From Glandiceps talaboti (Eukaryota; Hemichordata; Enteropneusta; Spengelidae), in NCBI RefSeq assembly GCF_964340395.1, contig NC_135566.1, forward strand, positions 22,214,635 through 22,278,634: a stretch of 64,000 nucleotides of DNA. The letters run 5' to 3'. Positions 39,027-52,119 of this stretch are shown here, piece after piece (position 1 is the first letter of the stretch; the number at the start of each line of letters is the position of its first letter). The notes under the pieces were generated by a model. The model was given only the letters and a program-made list of their open reading frames with translations. It ran no database searches and had not been told where the DNA came from. The position numbers and the translations under genes are program-made.

Positions 39027-39244
39027 CATTTTACCTTGAACCAACCTGTAGCTCAGTGTTAAAGTTTGGTAGACAATGTTTCCAAGCAACCTCAAGGAGA
39101 GATTGATTCCAGTGCCATTCACACACACTTGTTACATTATGTTAAGTACCCCATAAAATCTTTTAATGTTAATCAGATCAATAAAACAATAATGTCTGTA
39201 CACTCCTATGGCCTAAATATATCTACAGACATTTCACACAAAAA

Positions 39245-39695
39245 ATTAGGGTTTTTTTAGTCCTAATTTGCATATCGCTAATGAGATTATCATTTAATCA
39301 ATATCATATGATCTGTACATCCCCAGAAACATCCCTGTGATATTTCAGCCAAATCAACCAATAGTACTTTTGCAATTTTAGACACATTTTTAGCCCTAAT
39401 TTGTATATCATTGATGGGATCATCGTGTCATGAACAATTCTGAAACTAAACACCCCCAAGAACATTCCCACCAACTTTCAGGCCAATCTGCCCAGTAGTT
39501 TGGGAGTTTTTTTACCCAAAATCAAATTTGTTTACCCAAATCACACACCAGTGGTAAGATCCTTTTGATTTGAACAATTTCCCATCTAGACATCCAAGGT
39601 AATATACCCACCAAATATCATGGCAATCGGTACAGTGGCATTTGACTTGAAGTCGTTTACACGCATGCACGCACGCACGCACACGCACGCGCGTG

Positions 39696-39791
<96 letters not shown>

Positions 39792-39871
39792 TTATTGATG
39801 ATTGTGAAATGTACTTTTGAATAATTTGCCATGCCTATAGCACTTCTGAACCTTATCACTTCAGTTGTGCT
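39245..39871 (+). repeat. Dispersed family A, copy 3
   Basis: Two degenerate modules (cctaatttgcatatcgct…, ccctaatttgtatatcattg…) are followed by the caatcggtacagtggc segment, a long GCAC/CA tract (39660-39790) and the terminal hairpin (39839-39851 with 39859-39871), then CTGA. Duplicated related modules continue to about 40205, where the 8-bp-TSD transposon interrupts them; they resume at 41490. Confidence 0.5.
39660..39790. repeat. (CA)n / GCAC simple repeat
   Basis: A long CA tract within family A copy 3. Cys/Val and Thr/His frames here are artefacts. Confidence 0.95.
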
Positions 39872-39885
39872 GAAAATTATATTTT

Positions 39886-40205
39886 TAATTTGCATATTAA
39901 TAATCAACTTGTCTTGGACAAACTTATCTGCTCATCTCAAGACACCTACAACAAATTTCAACTCAACTGGCCCAGTAGTTTTGGAGAAGATTTTTGAAGC
40001 ATTTATACCAACAATTCTATTTTTAGACCTAATTTGCATATTAATGACAAAGTCAACTTGTCTTGGACAAACTTATATCTGCTCATCCTAAGACACCTAC
40101 ACAACGAATTTCAACTCAATTGGCCCAGTAGTTTTGGAGAAGATTTTTGAAGCATTGATTACCAAAAATTCTATTTTTAGACCTAATTTGCATAAAGATG
40201 AACCA
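39886..40205 (+). repeat. Two copies of a dispersed module before the 8-bp-TSD insertion
   Basis: Two copies of about 145 bp sharing caacttgtcttggacaaact, cccagtagttttggagaaga and agacctaatttgcat. The third copy is cut at 40205 by the transposon and continues from 41490 to about 41690. Confidence 0.5.
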
Positions 40206-40213
40206 ATCAACTT

Positions 40214-41489
40214 CATTCTCGCAAACCAAAGTTATTATTTCTACTACTACATTTCGAAGTAAATACTCTGGCATCTTATGGTTGTCAAAGCCATATCTCA
40301 CGTTACATATTCATAAGCAATGACATCATGATAATCTGACCAATAAAAGTCCGTCTCTTGATCAAAGAATCTGTTTCAGATAATAATGGCCTCATGTTTA
40401 CATGAAATGGCAAATTATTGCAACTGCCACAAAGTTTGCAGCAATGCAGAAAAACTACAGGTACTCACACATACAACTTTCCCAAAAAGAAGTCCTAATC
40501 ACTATAATTGGGGAGTACAACAGAAATGATGGACATTCACATGGCGATTTTTTGACGTTGCAGTAAAAAAATCTGTGGTTAGCGAGTCCAACACAGCTAG
40601 CTAGCGTGAACAGCAAACGTTGTACAGATGCATGCACTGAGTGAATGTGAACGAGCGATTCAAAAGACCTGAGTAAAACTAAAAGTTACTAGTCTCATTT
40701 AAATCTACTAGGATAACCAATATTTGACGGGGTTAAAGAGTATAAAGTAAGAACGAGGAAAGATTTGTTGAACATTTACATTAAGGGCTGATAAACGGGT
40801 ACTGTACAGAATATTAATACTAGTATGGGTGATGAATGCAGTCGTCCCGGCGTTCTTAACTCATGCGCCCGAAGACACTATGCTAAAGGCCGTAATTAAT
40901 TAGCGTTCAGAACAGGTTCAGTTCCTTGTAAAATCAAGCGTATGCATGGTAAACAACACTTCAATAACTACAAGTTGTGAATGGAATTAAGATTATCTCA
41001 AGTGAACTCGCTTGAATCAGCCAATCTTGGCTTGTTGTAACCATGGCCCTATTGAGATAATCCCCGTTGTAACCTACTTCGATACTTGCTACAAACTCAC
41101 GATTGTATCGGACGCCCGGCCTGATGGTACAACAAATCTATGCTCTCACAAACCCTGCTTGACACTTCGAGGCAAGATTTATAGATCATTATTTTATGTT
41201 CATACATGTATCAATCCAATCTTGTTTGTAGGATGGCAAAAATAAAATTTCAGCAACAAGAACCCAACTTGGCCAAGTCAGTTTTCAGAGTACGTACTAG
41301 GCGCTTGCCAAGGCATTAGCAGTATATCACGTGGTATGCAAGGGGCAATCTGATTGGTTGTAGTGTTTACATACAAAACAAATAAATTAGCTATGCCATA
41401 AATACAGATATAGTATATGAATGCATCCACGGCCAGTTGGAGGCTTGTTAAGAACATTGCCGTAAAACAGGCCGTGGTTTGCGACGCTG
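40214..41489. mobile_element. Non-autonomous DNA transposon with 8-bp target duplication (hAT- or P-like)
   Basis: A 1,276-bp insertion splits a dispersed repeat: the flanking sequence matches before and after it. Both sides carry ATCAACTT (40206-40213 and 41490-41497). The ends are inverted: CATTCTCGCAAACCA on the left and CAGCGTCGCAAACCA as the complement of the right, 12 of 15 identical. Eight-base duplications with ends starting CA are typical of hAT, and P elements also make 8-bp duplications. A short plus-strand frame from 40386 has a weak THAP-like look (YC…CSN…TTFPKR…W), broken by a stop, which would favour the P family. The interior is too small for a full transposase. Confidence 0.65.
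40386..40532 (+). pseudogene. Possible THAP-like zinc-finger remnant in the 8-bp-TSD element
   Basis: An ATG at 40386 opens about 48 codons ending in TGA, containing the string YCNCHKVCSN, then LTHTTFPKRSPNHYNW. The order Cys-x-Cys, Ser-Asn, Phe-Pro and Trp recalls the first half of a THAP domain, the DNA-binding module of P-type transposases. The second half (Cys-x-x-His, AVPTIF) is not visible after the stop. Weak call, based on spacing only. Confidence 0.2.
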
Positions 41490-42319
41490 ATCAACTTGTC
41501 TTAAACAAACTTATATCTGCTCATCAAATGACAGATACACACCAAATTTCAGATCAATTGACAATGCAGTTTTAGAAGAGAAGATGAAAGTAGAAAAGTT
41601 GACAGATGGAAGATGATGACGGACGGCAGACAAAGGAGAATCAACCTAACCCTTAAGCTCCAATCAGGTTTGGCTGACAATTACAGAGCTAAAGAGTTGT
41701 TATAGTCTTACAATAACAACATTTTACATATTTATTATTAATCTTTCCACTTTATTGAGTTACAAATAAAGACTTTGTCAATGTTGTTTCACATTGATTT
41801 TTCAAGTAGGATGCCATGATATGATTAATTTGTCAGATGAAAGAAGGGAAGGTATTCCCAGTAGTAAGGGGTTGAGTTCAGGTATCAACAATCAGGGGTA
41901 AGAAGAGGAAGTGTTCCCAGTGGTAACGTGAGATGGGGTCAACAGTCAGAAGTAAAAAGGACAGGTAATAATAATTTTGAAGCTATTCTACACAATCAAT
42001 TATACAATGTTTATTGTCTGATTGAAGCCAGGGACCCATCACAATGTAACATACTGGTAGTGGGTAAGGGACATATGTCATATTCTATGACAGACCAGTA
42101 ACCTATTCTATAAGGCATACGTTAAATGTAATTTAAAACTAAATTGTACAATAGTACAATTCCTATTTATTATATGTGACATATGTTGAGGTATACGATA
42201 ATTTACACGAATTATATGAAAGTAAAATTTAATTCAACATCTATTACAATTGTATATGGCAGATGTTGTGATACAGTTTACAAAAAATTATTCAAAAGTA
42301 CATTTCACAATCATCAATA

Positions 42320-42320
42320 A

Positions 42321-42352
<32 letters not shown>

Positions 42353-42388
42353 CATGTGTGTGGGTGGGTGTGCATGTGTGTATGTGTA
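42320..42388. repeat. (TG)n simple repeat
   Basis: A TG tract with scattered changes. The sequence just left (attcaaaagtacatttcaca) is the complement of that to the right of the 39.66 kb CA tract, so it is an inverted partial copy of family A. Confidence 0.8.
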
Positions 42389-42886
42389 ACTTAGCATATA
42401 CATGCATGCACATAAATATAAATGCATGTACAATCGTATGCATTATTTGATGATTCAGTAAATAGGTCAGTTGGTACAGTTTCAATAGCACCTCTCTAAG
42501 TATCACCAGTCAAGCATTGTTTCATTTCATGAATTTCACGAATTTTGTCTTAGTTGGAACTGAGGTAAATGTGTGGTGTTTACTACAATTTATGTGCTGA
42601 TCAAAACAGATTGATCTGTGTCCATTGATACAGTAACTGTAATTGCAAATGCTATCATAGTAAACATGTCATATGTACACTAATTTCTAACAGAGGAGAA
42701 AATTCCTATGGGAAAATTATGCCATGCAGCAAATTTAGCTAGTACATATTTTTCAATTGGCATACACGTCATTAAGTTCACAATTATAACATATTTTAAA
42801 TTAATTAAATTTGACTTAAATCAGATCCTTTGTTAAATTAATTAATTGATAATTTCCTGTATAGGATTTAAATTAATATAGGAAAT

Positions 42887-45478
42887 CATACCCTCTGGTA
42901 GATCAGTTCATAAATACCCTCTGGTAGATCAGTTCATAATACCCTCTGGTAGATTAGTTCATAAATACCCTCTGGTAGATTAGTTCATAATACAGGAAAT
43001 CATACCCTCTGGTAGATCAGTTCATGATACAGGAAATCATACCCTCTGGTAGATTAGTTCATAATACAGGAAATCATACCATCTGGTAGATTAGTTCATA
43101 ATACAGGAAATCATACCCTCAGGTAGATTAGTTCATAATACAGGAAATCATACCATCTGGTAGATCAGTTCATAAATAACCTCTGGTAGATCAGTTCATA
43201 ATACAGGAAATCATACCCTCTGGTAGATCAGTTCATAAATACCCTCTGGTAGATCATTTCATAAATACCCTCTGGTAGATCAGTTCATAAATACCCTCTG
43301 GTAGATCAGTTCATAAATACCCTCTGGTAGATTAGTTCATGATACAGGAAATCATACCCTCTGGTAGATTAGTTCACAATACAGGAAATCATACCCTCTG
43401 GTAGATTAGTTCATAATACAGGAAATCATACCCTCAGGTAGATTAGTTCATAATACAGGAAATCATACCCTCAGGTAGATCAGTTCATAATACAGGAAAT
43501 CATACCCTCTGGCAGATCATTTCATGATACAGGAAATCATACCCTCTGGCAGATCATTTCATGATACAGGAAATCATACCCTCTGGCAGATCATTTCATG
43601 ATACAGGAAATCATACCCTCTGGCAGATCATTTCATGATACAGGAAATCATACCCTCAGGTAGATCAGTTCATGATACAGGAAATCATACCCTCTGGTAG
43701 ATCAGTTCATGATACAGGAAATCATACCCTCACTGCCTCAGGTAGATTAGTTCATAATACAGGAAATCATACCCTCAGGTAGATCAGTTCATAATACAGG
43801 AAATCATACCCTCAGGTAGATTAGTTCATAATACAGGAAATCATACCCTCTGGTAGATCAGTTCATAAATACCCTCTGGTAGATCAGTTCATGATACAGG
43901 AAATCATACCCTCTGGTAGATTAGTTCATAATACAGGAAATCATACCCTCAGGTAGATCAGTTCATGATACAGGAAATCATACCCTCACTGCCTCAGGTA
44001 GATTAGTTCATAATACAGGAAATCATATCCTCAGGTAGATCAGTTCATAATACAGGAAATCATACCCTCAGGTAGATTAGTTCATAATACAGGAAATCAT
44101 ACCCTCTGGTAGATCAGTTCATAAATACCCTCTGGTAGATCAGTTCATGATACAGGAAATCATACCCTCTGGTAGATTAGTTCATAATACAGGAAATCAT
44201 ACCCTCTGCTAGATCAGTTCATGATACAGGAAATCATACCCTCAGGTAGATCAGTTCATAAATACCCTCAGGTAGATCAGTTCATGATACAGGAAATCAT
44301 ACCCTCTGCTAGATCAGTTCATAATACAGGAAATCATACCCTCAGGTAGATCAGTTCATAAATACCCTCTGGTAGATTAGTTCATAATACAGGAAATCAT
44401 ACCCTCTGGCAGATCATTTCATGATACAGGAAATCATACCCTCTGGTAGATCAGTTCATGATACAGGAAATCATACCCTCTGGTAGATCAGTTCATGATA
44501 TAGGAAATCATACCCTCTGGCAGATCATTTCATGATACAGGAAATCATACCCTCTGGTAGATCAGTTCATGATACAGGAAATCATACCATCTGGTAGATC
44601 AGTTCATAATATAGGAAATCATACCCTCTGGTAGATCAGTTCATGATACAGGAAATCATACCCTCTGGTAGATCAGTTCATGATACAGGAAATCATACCA
44701 TCTGGTAGATTAGTTCATAAATACCCTCTGGTAGATTAGTTCATAATACAGGAAATCATACCATCTGGTAGATCAGTTCATGATACAGGAAATCATACCC
44801 TCTGGTAGATTACTTCATAATACAGGAAATCATACCATCTGGTAGATCAGTTCATAATATAGGAAATCATACCCTCTGGTAGATCAGTTCATGATACAGG
44901 AAATCATACCATCTGGTAGATTAGTTCATGATACAGGAAATCATACCCTCTGGTAGATCAGTTCATGATACAGGAAATCATACCATCTGGTAGATTAGTT
45001 CATAAATACCCTCTGGTAGATTAGTTCATAATACAGGAAATCATACCATCTGGTAGATCAGTTCATGATACAGGAAATCATACCCTCTGGTAGATTACTT
45101 CATAATACAGGAAATCATACCATCTGGTAGATTAGTTCATAAATACCCTCTGGTAGATTAGTTCATGATACAGGAAATCATACCCTCTGGTAGATTAGTT
45201 CATAATACAGGAAATCATACCATCTGGTAGATTAGTTCATAAATACCCTCTGGTAGATTAGTTCATAATACAGGAAATCATACCCTCTGGTAGATCAGTT
45301 CATGATACAGGAAATCATACCCTCTGGTAGATCAGTTCATAAATACCCTCTGGTAGATTAGTTCATAATACAGGAAATCATACCCTCTGGTAGATCAGTT
45401 CATAAATATCCTCTGGTAGATCAGTTCATAATACAGGAAATCATACCCTCAGGTAGATTAGTTCATGATACAGGAAAT
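42887..45478. repeat. 37/26-bp minisatellite
   Basis: About 75-80 units of ataccctctggtagatcagt + tcatgatacaggaaatc (37 bp), or the same without the last 11 bases (26 bp). Position variants are T/C in gatTag/gatCag, C/A in ccCtc/ccAtc, and a cactgcctcagg form at 43728 and 43986. The surrounding units repeat in the same order, giving a 258-bp higher-order block. Confidence 0.95.
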
Positions 45479-46679
45479 CTACTTGCGTTCTCGAGTTTTG
45501 TAGAAATGTCATTGATTTTCCCAATATTTTTCTTCCATGTTCTTTGAAAGTATCGGTTATGGCTGTTTTATGATTAAACTTGTATTCCTAAATCCAATGT
45601 CTCAAAACAATCAATAAAATCTTGCACATACATGTGCTTCTCAAAGTTATCCCGATATGTAAGAGTACCACTCGAGCTATTTCCAAACAAACGCAAAATG
45701 CATACATACGTCATGGTATTAAGTGAATACCGAGTCTAGTTTGGTCTCCGCTCTGGCTCTGCATGTTTGCCTACAATGTCAGTCGCTGTTATTTTACATG
45801 ACAAAAGAGTATTGTCAGATAGTGCCAAAAAATGTGGAAATTATTTTTGAGAAATTAGGAAAGACTTTGATACGCTTTCTCAACTCTCAAATTCGAATAA
45901 AACAAACATTTTTTGATGCCTACATGATCATAGTTTAGTTTGTTTGCGTTACGATCATCTCAACAGCATGCACAGAGATCATAGAAAACAGCTAGTCTAC
46001 AGGTATAGGAACTAGCCTAGGTACGTCATGTAATCAAAGACACAACTAATTTCACAGAAAACACTTCAATTTGGAGCACAAAAAAGTTGTAGTTCGAGGA
46101 AATTATGATTTTACTAAGGAATGTAGCAACTCGGAACATATATCGATCAAACTGAGGAACAGATAACACATTTTGGGTTCATTGCTATGTCATTCTATTT
46201 CAGTAATAATATCATTTTCATGTATGTTTACACAGTCATGTGAGCTTGCATTTTAAGCAAAATGTCTAGGACTATATGGAGTATGTACAGACCCTTTTGT
46301 TCGCTTGTATTGTTTGATATTTGGCATTTAACATTTTATTTGCGTCGTTCACTTTGTGTAACATGGAAGCCTAATTGACAACACGGCCAACGGTTTTTAC
46401 TAGACCAATTTGAAACAAAATTAGGCCCAGTTCGATAGTAAACCTGCTATATTGACTACCAAACTTAAATAATGTCAGTTATTTCTACTCAGTTGTAATC
46501 ACTATATACTTAGACTCAGTATATATGAAATATGAGAGTTATGTAAAACTTTTCAAGTGCAAAATGGGACTAAAACTTGAGCTCAAAGTCAGTGCTCCTT
46601 ATGGCAGTTTGAATTTCCCGCATACGTATAAATTATCCATAATTCCCTTTATGTAGCGAACATCTGTGTTTAAGGTAAA
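45479..46679. other. Unique stretch, higher CpG than neighbours
   Basis: No domain in the small frames (for example 45723-45938). It might be an old inserted element, but no terminal repeats were found. Confidence 0.35.
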
Positions 46680-47255
46680 AGTCAATGTCAAAGGCCAAAG
46701 TCTCAAATGAGATTGTACACCTAATAATATAGGGATAGACACTTGAATGGCGTCTCAGAAAATTAAATTTGTTGAGTATGCAGTAAGTTAAAAGTTATGT
46801 GAGCACCAAAATTAAAACTTGTATATTTTTCTTCTCCAATATTACTTGTGAACATGATTTAAAACAAATTGGCAACAAATTCTGTGACAGGAACAAAATG
46901 GCTGGATTGTGATAATTGGTCTTGAAGGTCAAGGTAAAAGGTCAATGTCTTAAAAGAAAGGCTGTATCTTACTTGTATAATAGGGGTAGACACTTGAATG
47001 GAGTCTCTATGTATCACAGTTAAATATTGATTTTTAACTACAAATATGGCCACCATTCGGTCAAATTTGCACATATCACAAAACAAAGACATGTGCATAT
47101 GTCTCACATGATAGGTCACCTTTGTGCCAGGTTTGAAAGACATCAGATATTATAAGTCTGAGAAATTACATATTACACACACATGCACGCACGTACACAT
47201 GCACAGACAGACGGACAGATAGATGAAGCCCATTGTAATGTGGGGAGGGGGGGAG
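46680..47255 (+). repeat. Dispersed family B, copy 2
   Basis: Two internal modules share aaggtcaa-type strings, ggggtagacacttgaatgg and actacaaatatggccaccat. They are followed by an alternating ACAC/GCAC tract, gacagacggacagatagatg and agcccattgtaatg. The terminal hairpin is degraded to a G-run. Confidence 0.5.
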
Positions 47256-47625
47256 GACTAATAATAATTACGACAGTATGTTTATAAACCATTATAATAA
47301 TGGTTTTACTTTCTATAATGTGGCAAACAACAGTAAATTTTGTGGCTTACAGACTAAAGCATAAACTAGCAGTAAATAGGACAAAAATTACCATACAATG
47401 GCTACTCATTTTTATTTCTAGTAAGCATTTACAACAAACAACTGCAATCAATATTAAATGACTCCATGTGCTGGCCATAAAACTTTAACTGTAAATTATA
47501 AAGGCAATATGGATCACTCCAACAAAAGAATAGGACTGGTGTAATACCGGTAGTCTTATAATCATAAATGGAACAAAAGTTTTCAACTAGACAACTTTAT
47601 TTGTTACTCATCGTCCATCTATTTG

Positions 47626-47830
47626 TCATCAAATGGTAAAAGCCTCCCCAAAGGATGATTTATTGCTAAACCAGTATGTTGATATTTTACAATGGGGAAA
47701 TAAAATTTAGTATGGAGCGGAAATAAAGTGCAGGTATAGATCAGCCCCAGAATGTGAATATCTGATGAAAATGCTGCTACATGTATTTTGTACAGTGGTA
47801 AGTTCATTTGGTTTAAAGCTAGATTCATTT
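47626..47830 (-). repeat. Dispersed repeat, copy 2 (opposite strand)
   Basis: On the minus strand: caaatgaacttaccactgta, cagatattcacattctgggg, gatctatacctgcactttat, then aataaatcatcctttgggga. It matches 2337-2660 in order with a deletion in the middle. A non-coding mobile repeat is likely. Confidence 0.45.
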
Positions 47831-48649
47831 TGTGGCAGCTTTACATACATGATCTATGGAGTCATGTGATGTCTTCCTTTTGGTGGCATAAAAAAAATGG
47901 TGCAATAAACCTAAGCTGAGCTGCCCTACAGCAATTGACTTCATGTATTTGGGATTATGATAAAATCTCTTTCAACATTTTTTCTTGAACCTAAGACCAG
48001 TAGCCATCTTTGTGCAATTCAGCATGAAAATGTATAATTTCTAGTACTTGTGTAATATTTCGACTTCATTATTGGTACATGAAATCCTGCATAGTACATG
48101 GAAATCAGGCTATAAACTGACCATGGTATCATTTAAAAAAATAATAACAAAACCACCCACATGTTACAATATAAATATTTCACATAAGACTCAAGTAAAA
48201 CACCCATGAAGAGAAGTGGTGGGTGGCCATAAACAGTTTCACAACAGTATCATTCAATATTTCAATACACACTGTATTCATGACTAATACCACATACATG
48301 TAAACTGAAATACAGTTATATTAAAAGCATGAAATTAATATTATCTCTAGAATGAATTATGACATACAAAGTATGGAATTGATGGTTGTAACCACAGTTA
48401 ACACACTACTTGATATTAGATTCAGCTTCAGAACATTGATCAGGTTTTAATTCTGCTTACATTATAAATTGCTGAAATGGTAAAATAAATTTATCATATT
48501 GTAAAACACCTATATATTTGACTAATTTATACTTCATTTGTAGTGGCAGCTAGTAATAATGATTTAATATCAGAACACACTCAAAAGAAGAATGATAAGA
48601 CTTTGCAGTAAAATAACTCAAACTATGCGGCATTTGAAAACTCAACCCT

Positions 48650-49020
48650 TAGAATGTCATGTACTGTATGGCTATATAACCCTTTAGGCACATTAATCCT
48701 TAGAATGTCATGTACTGTATGGCTATATAACCCTTTAGGCACATTAACCCTTAGAATGTCATGTACTGTATGGCTATATAACCCTTTAGGCACATTAATC
48801 CTTAGAATGTCATGTACTAGCTGTATGGCTATATAACCCTCTAGGCCCAGTAACCCTTAGGCCTTAGAATGTCATGTACTGTATGGCTATATAACCCTTT
48901 AGGAACATTAATCCTTAGAATGTCATGTACTGTATGGCTATATAACCCTCTAGGCACATTAATCCTTACAGTGTCATATATACTGCATGGCTATATAACC
49001 CAATTGGCTCAGTAACCCTT
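48650..49020. repeat. 51-bp minisatellite (cttagaatgtcatgtactgt)
   Basis: About seven copies, diverging at the right end. Confidence 0.9.
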
Positions 49021-49146
49021 AACCAGCATGGCTGTATGAACCCCTTACACCCATGAGCCAAAGAAAAATTCTAGTCTAAGACCATTTTAACAAACCTACT
49101 AGTTGAGAATTAATGTGTACTATTTTCAGGCATTTTATAAATGTGA

Positions 49147-49388
<242 letters not shown>

Positions 49389-49725
49389 TTGATCTATGCA
49401 TGCTGGAAGGAATTGGACTTTTAAGCCCATCTTGTCATCTTGTTAGTTAATTTGCTCCCATTAAACATTATACCTATGTCAAACTTCTTGAACAGGAATA
49501 TAGGTGAAACAGGCTTATAACGTTGATAGGTAGAGTGTGTTGGAATAGTGAAACGTCTTACATTGCCCAATAGCCTTCACTACCAGTGACATGATAATAT
49601 GTACCCGGTATACACTAGTGTAGAATTCAAAGGGCTAATTCAAGTCATGAACATATCCCTATTTGACACGAAGGCTGCAAAATGTGATGATGTAGTTACA
49701 ACTTAAGATCTAACACAATACTCAC

Positions 49726-49890
49726 CTTCCAGTTTGTTCGAAGCCTGGTATCTCCTTCAAGGCATTCTTTGACTACACCTTTCCAATTTATTTTATCCCC
49801 TGCATGTACATCTGTGTGGTAGCCTAGTTTGTGACATACTTTACACCAAAGAACATCATCATCAGCTAAGCTCCTCCAACTAACACTCAC
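49726..49890 (-). CDS. FBXW8: FBXW8-like gene, exon 3 (F-box second half and linker)
   Basis: A 55-codon exon, phase 0 at both ends, with an acceptor (ctgtaactatag) above 49890 and a GTGAGT donor below 49726. The peptide begins VSVSWRSLADDDVLW, the C-terminal F-box helix with its Trp-Leu-ADDDVLW signature. It continues through KLGYH and NWKGVVKECLEGDTRLRTNWK, matching the linker between F-box and WD40 propeller in FBXW8 and, more distantly, FBXW7 (…RTNW). The ADDD-VLW and LRTNWK pattern with KECL favours FBXW8. Exons 2 and 3 are 2.2 kb apart. The small intron between them carries a degenerate repeat and a dispersed repetitive element. Confidence 0.92.
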
Positions 49891-49975
49891 CTATAGTTAC
49901 AGAAAACAAACATATCCATACTTCAATATCACCTCAGTCTACAGATAGTGCAATATAGTAGACATCTTGGTCATC

Positions 49976-50322
49976 ACCATCAAGGTGGCAGGGAATGGGG
50001 GTCAGAACCAAGGTGGCAGGGGAATGTGGAGGTTACCACTGAGGTGGAAGAGGAATGAGGGGTCGCCACTAAGGTGGCAGGGACTGGGGGGGTCACAACC
50101 AAGATGGCAGAGGAATGAGGGGGTCACAGCCAAGATGGGGAGGAATGAAGGGGTCACAACTAAGGGGTAGGGGAATGAGGGGGTCACAACTATAAGGTGG
50201 CAGGCTGTAGGGAATGAGGCGGTCACAACTATAAGGTGGCAGGCTGTGGGGAATGAGGGGCCACCATTGAGGTAGCTGGGGAATGAGGGCCAGGTCATCT
50301 TGTACTAAGGTGGCAGGGATTG
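49976..50322. repeat. Degenerate 30-35-bp G-rich minisatellite
   Basis: About 10 units around aaggtggcaggggaatgagg + gggtcacaac. It lies about 85 bp upstream (sense) of FBXW8-like exon 3. Confidence 0.85.
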
Positions 50323-51029
50323 AAAACCTAATTCACATTTCCATGGAAACAGTTCTTCCATTTTAAACAATTTGTGTTACAATGACTCATATATGTTAAA
50401 AATTAGGACAAGTTTTTGCCAAATTTTTTTTTCACATTTTGTGCCACATTTTGGAAAAATAATCCACACAATATCGTGATTTTGGTTACCAAGGCAATGG
50501 ATGTTCCTAAAATAACCACTTTTTTGAACTCAGCATAACAAACTATATGCGGATTATATAACGGATTATGAGCAAATAAACTTGACTATTATTAAAATTA
50601 CTATTTCTATATAATAATAACTATTTAAAAAATGTAATTATTATAATACATATTATAAAGTTCTCCACAATGGGTAAGATTTCATTCCATTTTTATGATG
50701 TATTTTAACCAAGAATACAGGTTACCCTATCTTTCCTGTATATATCACTGAATTTCCTTTATCTACCAGTATATGTCAACCTGTCAAATTGAATTAGTTA
50801 CAATACTCCTGACATTTCTATCAGGTAATACTATGTAAATGACTATTCTGTTAAAAGTCAAGTGAGGTATTTTTGTTTACCCAACTGTGTAGTGTACTCC
50901 ATTTGCCAAACATTCACATAAACACAACATGAACATCATGATTTGATTGACATGTATTATTATCAACAAGTCTTCCTAGAAGAGAAATCCCCCATCAAAT
51001 ACTTTACAGCTATGTGACTCCATGAATGG

Positions 51030-52035
51030 AGACATGATTTAAAAGAAATTGGTGGCAACAAAAAAATACTACAAAGTGACTCATAATGCAGAAAACTGCT
51101 GAATTTCAATATTTCAACCTGAATAATCAGCATCAAGGTCAAAGGTCAATGTCTCAAAAGAAAGTTTAAACATGGCAATATGGGGGCAGACACTTGAATA
51201 TAGCCTCTAGTATATATTAACATTTTTTTTTGAGTTATGTGATAAATCATGATTGTTCACTACAAATATGGCTGCCATTGAGTAAAAAGTTATATGAACA
51301 CCAAAAATAATGAATGTGTCTGTTTATATGGCTCTGCATTATCTATACAAAGTGTCTGCAATATGTAAGTAATAGCTTAATTTTGATGTCATGGTCTACC
51401 ACGTAAAGTCAACTGAGGTAAAGCTCAATGGTCATTCATACAAGAAAGCTTGCACATGATTATTAGACAGTTGAATAGAGTCTATGTATTGAAGTTTTTG
51501 AATTATGCAGTTTAATATAATGATTTTTAACTACAAATATGGCTGTCATTCAGTAAAAGTGATATGTGCACCAAAGTTAATGCTTGTGTATAGCTCTTTT
51601 GTTCAATATTACTTTCAAACATGAAATTGGCAATATGTAAATACTACAATGTGTTTGTGATAAGCTGGAATTGGCTTGATTTTGGCAATTCACCATGTAA
51701 GTCAAGGTCAAGGTCAAGGTCAAAGGTCTCCAAAGCTAGCTTGCATCTGATAATATGGGGGTAGAAACTTGAATTGAGTGTCTGTGTATTACAGTTTTTG
51801 AGTTATGTAGTAAATATGCATTTTAACTACAAATATGGCCACCATACGGTCAAAATTTCATCCATCAAAAAACAAATTGACATGCATGTAAGTGTTCCAT
51901 ATGATATGTCACATTTGTGTCAGGTTTGAAAGAAATTGGATATTGCATGTCTGAGAACTTACATATTATGGACAGACAGACGAACAGACATAGCCCATTG
52001 TAATAGCCTCCCCCCTTTTTGGGGGGAGGGGGGGG
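51030..52035 (+). repeat. Dispersed family B, copy 3 (three modules)
   Basis: Three successive degenerate modules of about 250-350 bp each contain aaggtcaa-type runs, gacacttgaat and ctacaaatatggctgcc. The end is gacagacagacgaacagaca, agcccattgtaatagcc and a hairpin of cctcccccc with ggggggagg (about 52006-52030). It lies in FBXW8-like intron 2, close to exon 2. Confidence 0.5.
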
Positions 52036-52119
52036 GGTGAAAAATGAAGACTACTGATTTCAACAAACGTGGAACATACCATGCCTTGTTATGATGTTAG
52101 TTAATAATTTATCACTTAC

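Noticed and set aside
39512-39907. Cys/Val-rich frame as a cysteine-rich protein
   Set aside because: It is a (CA)n tract translated.
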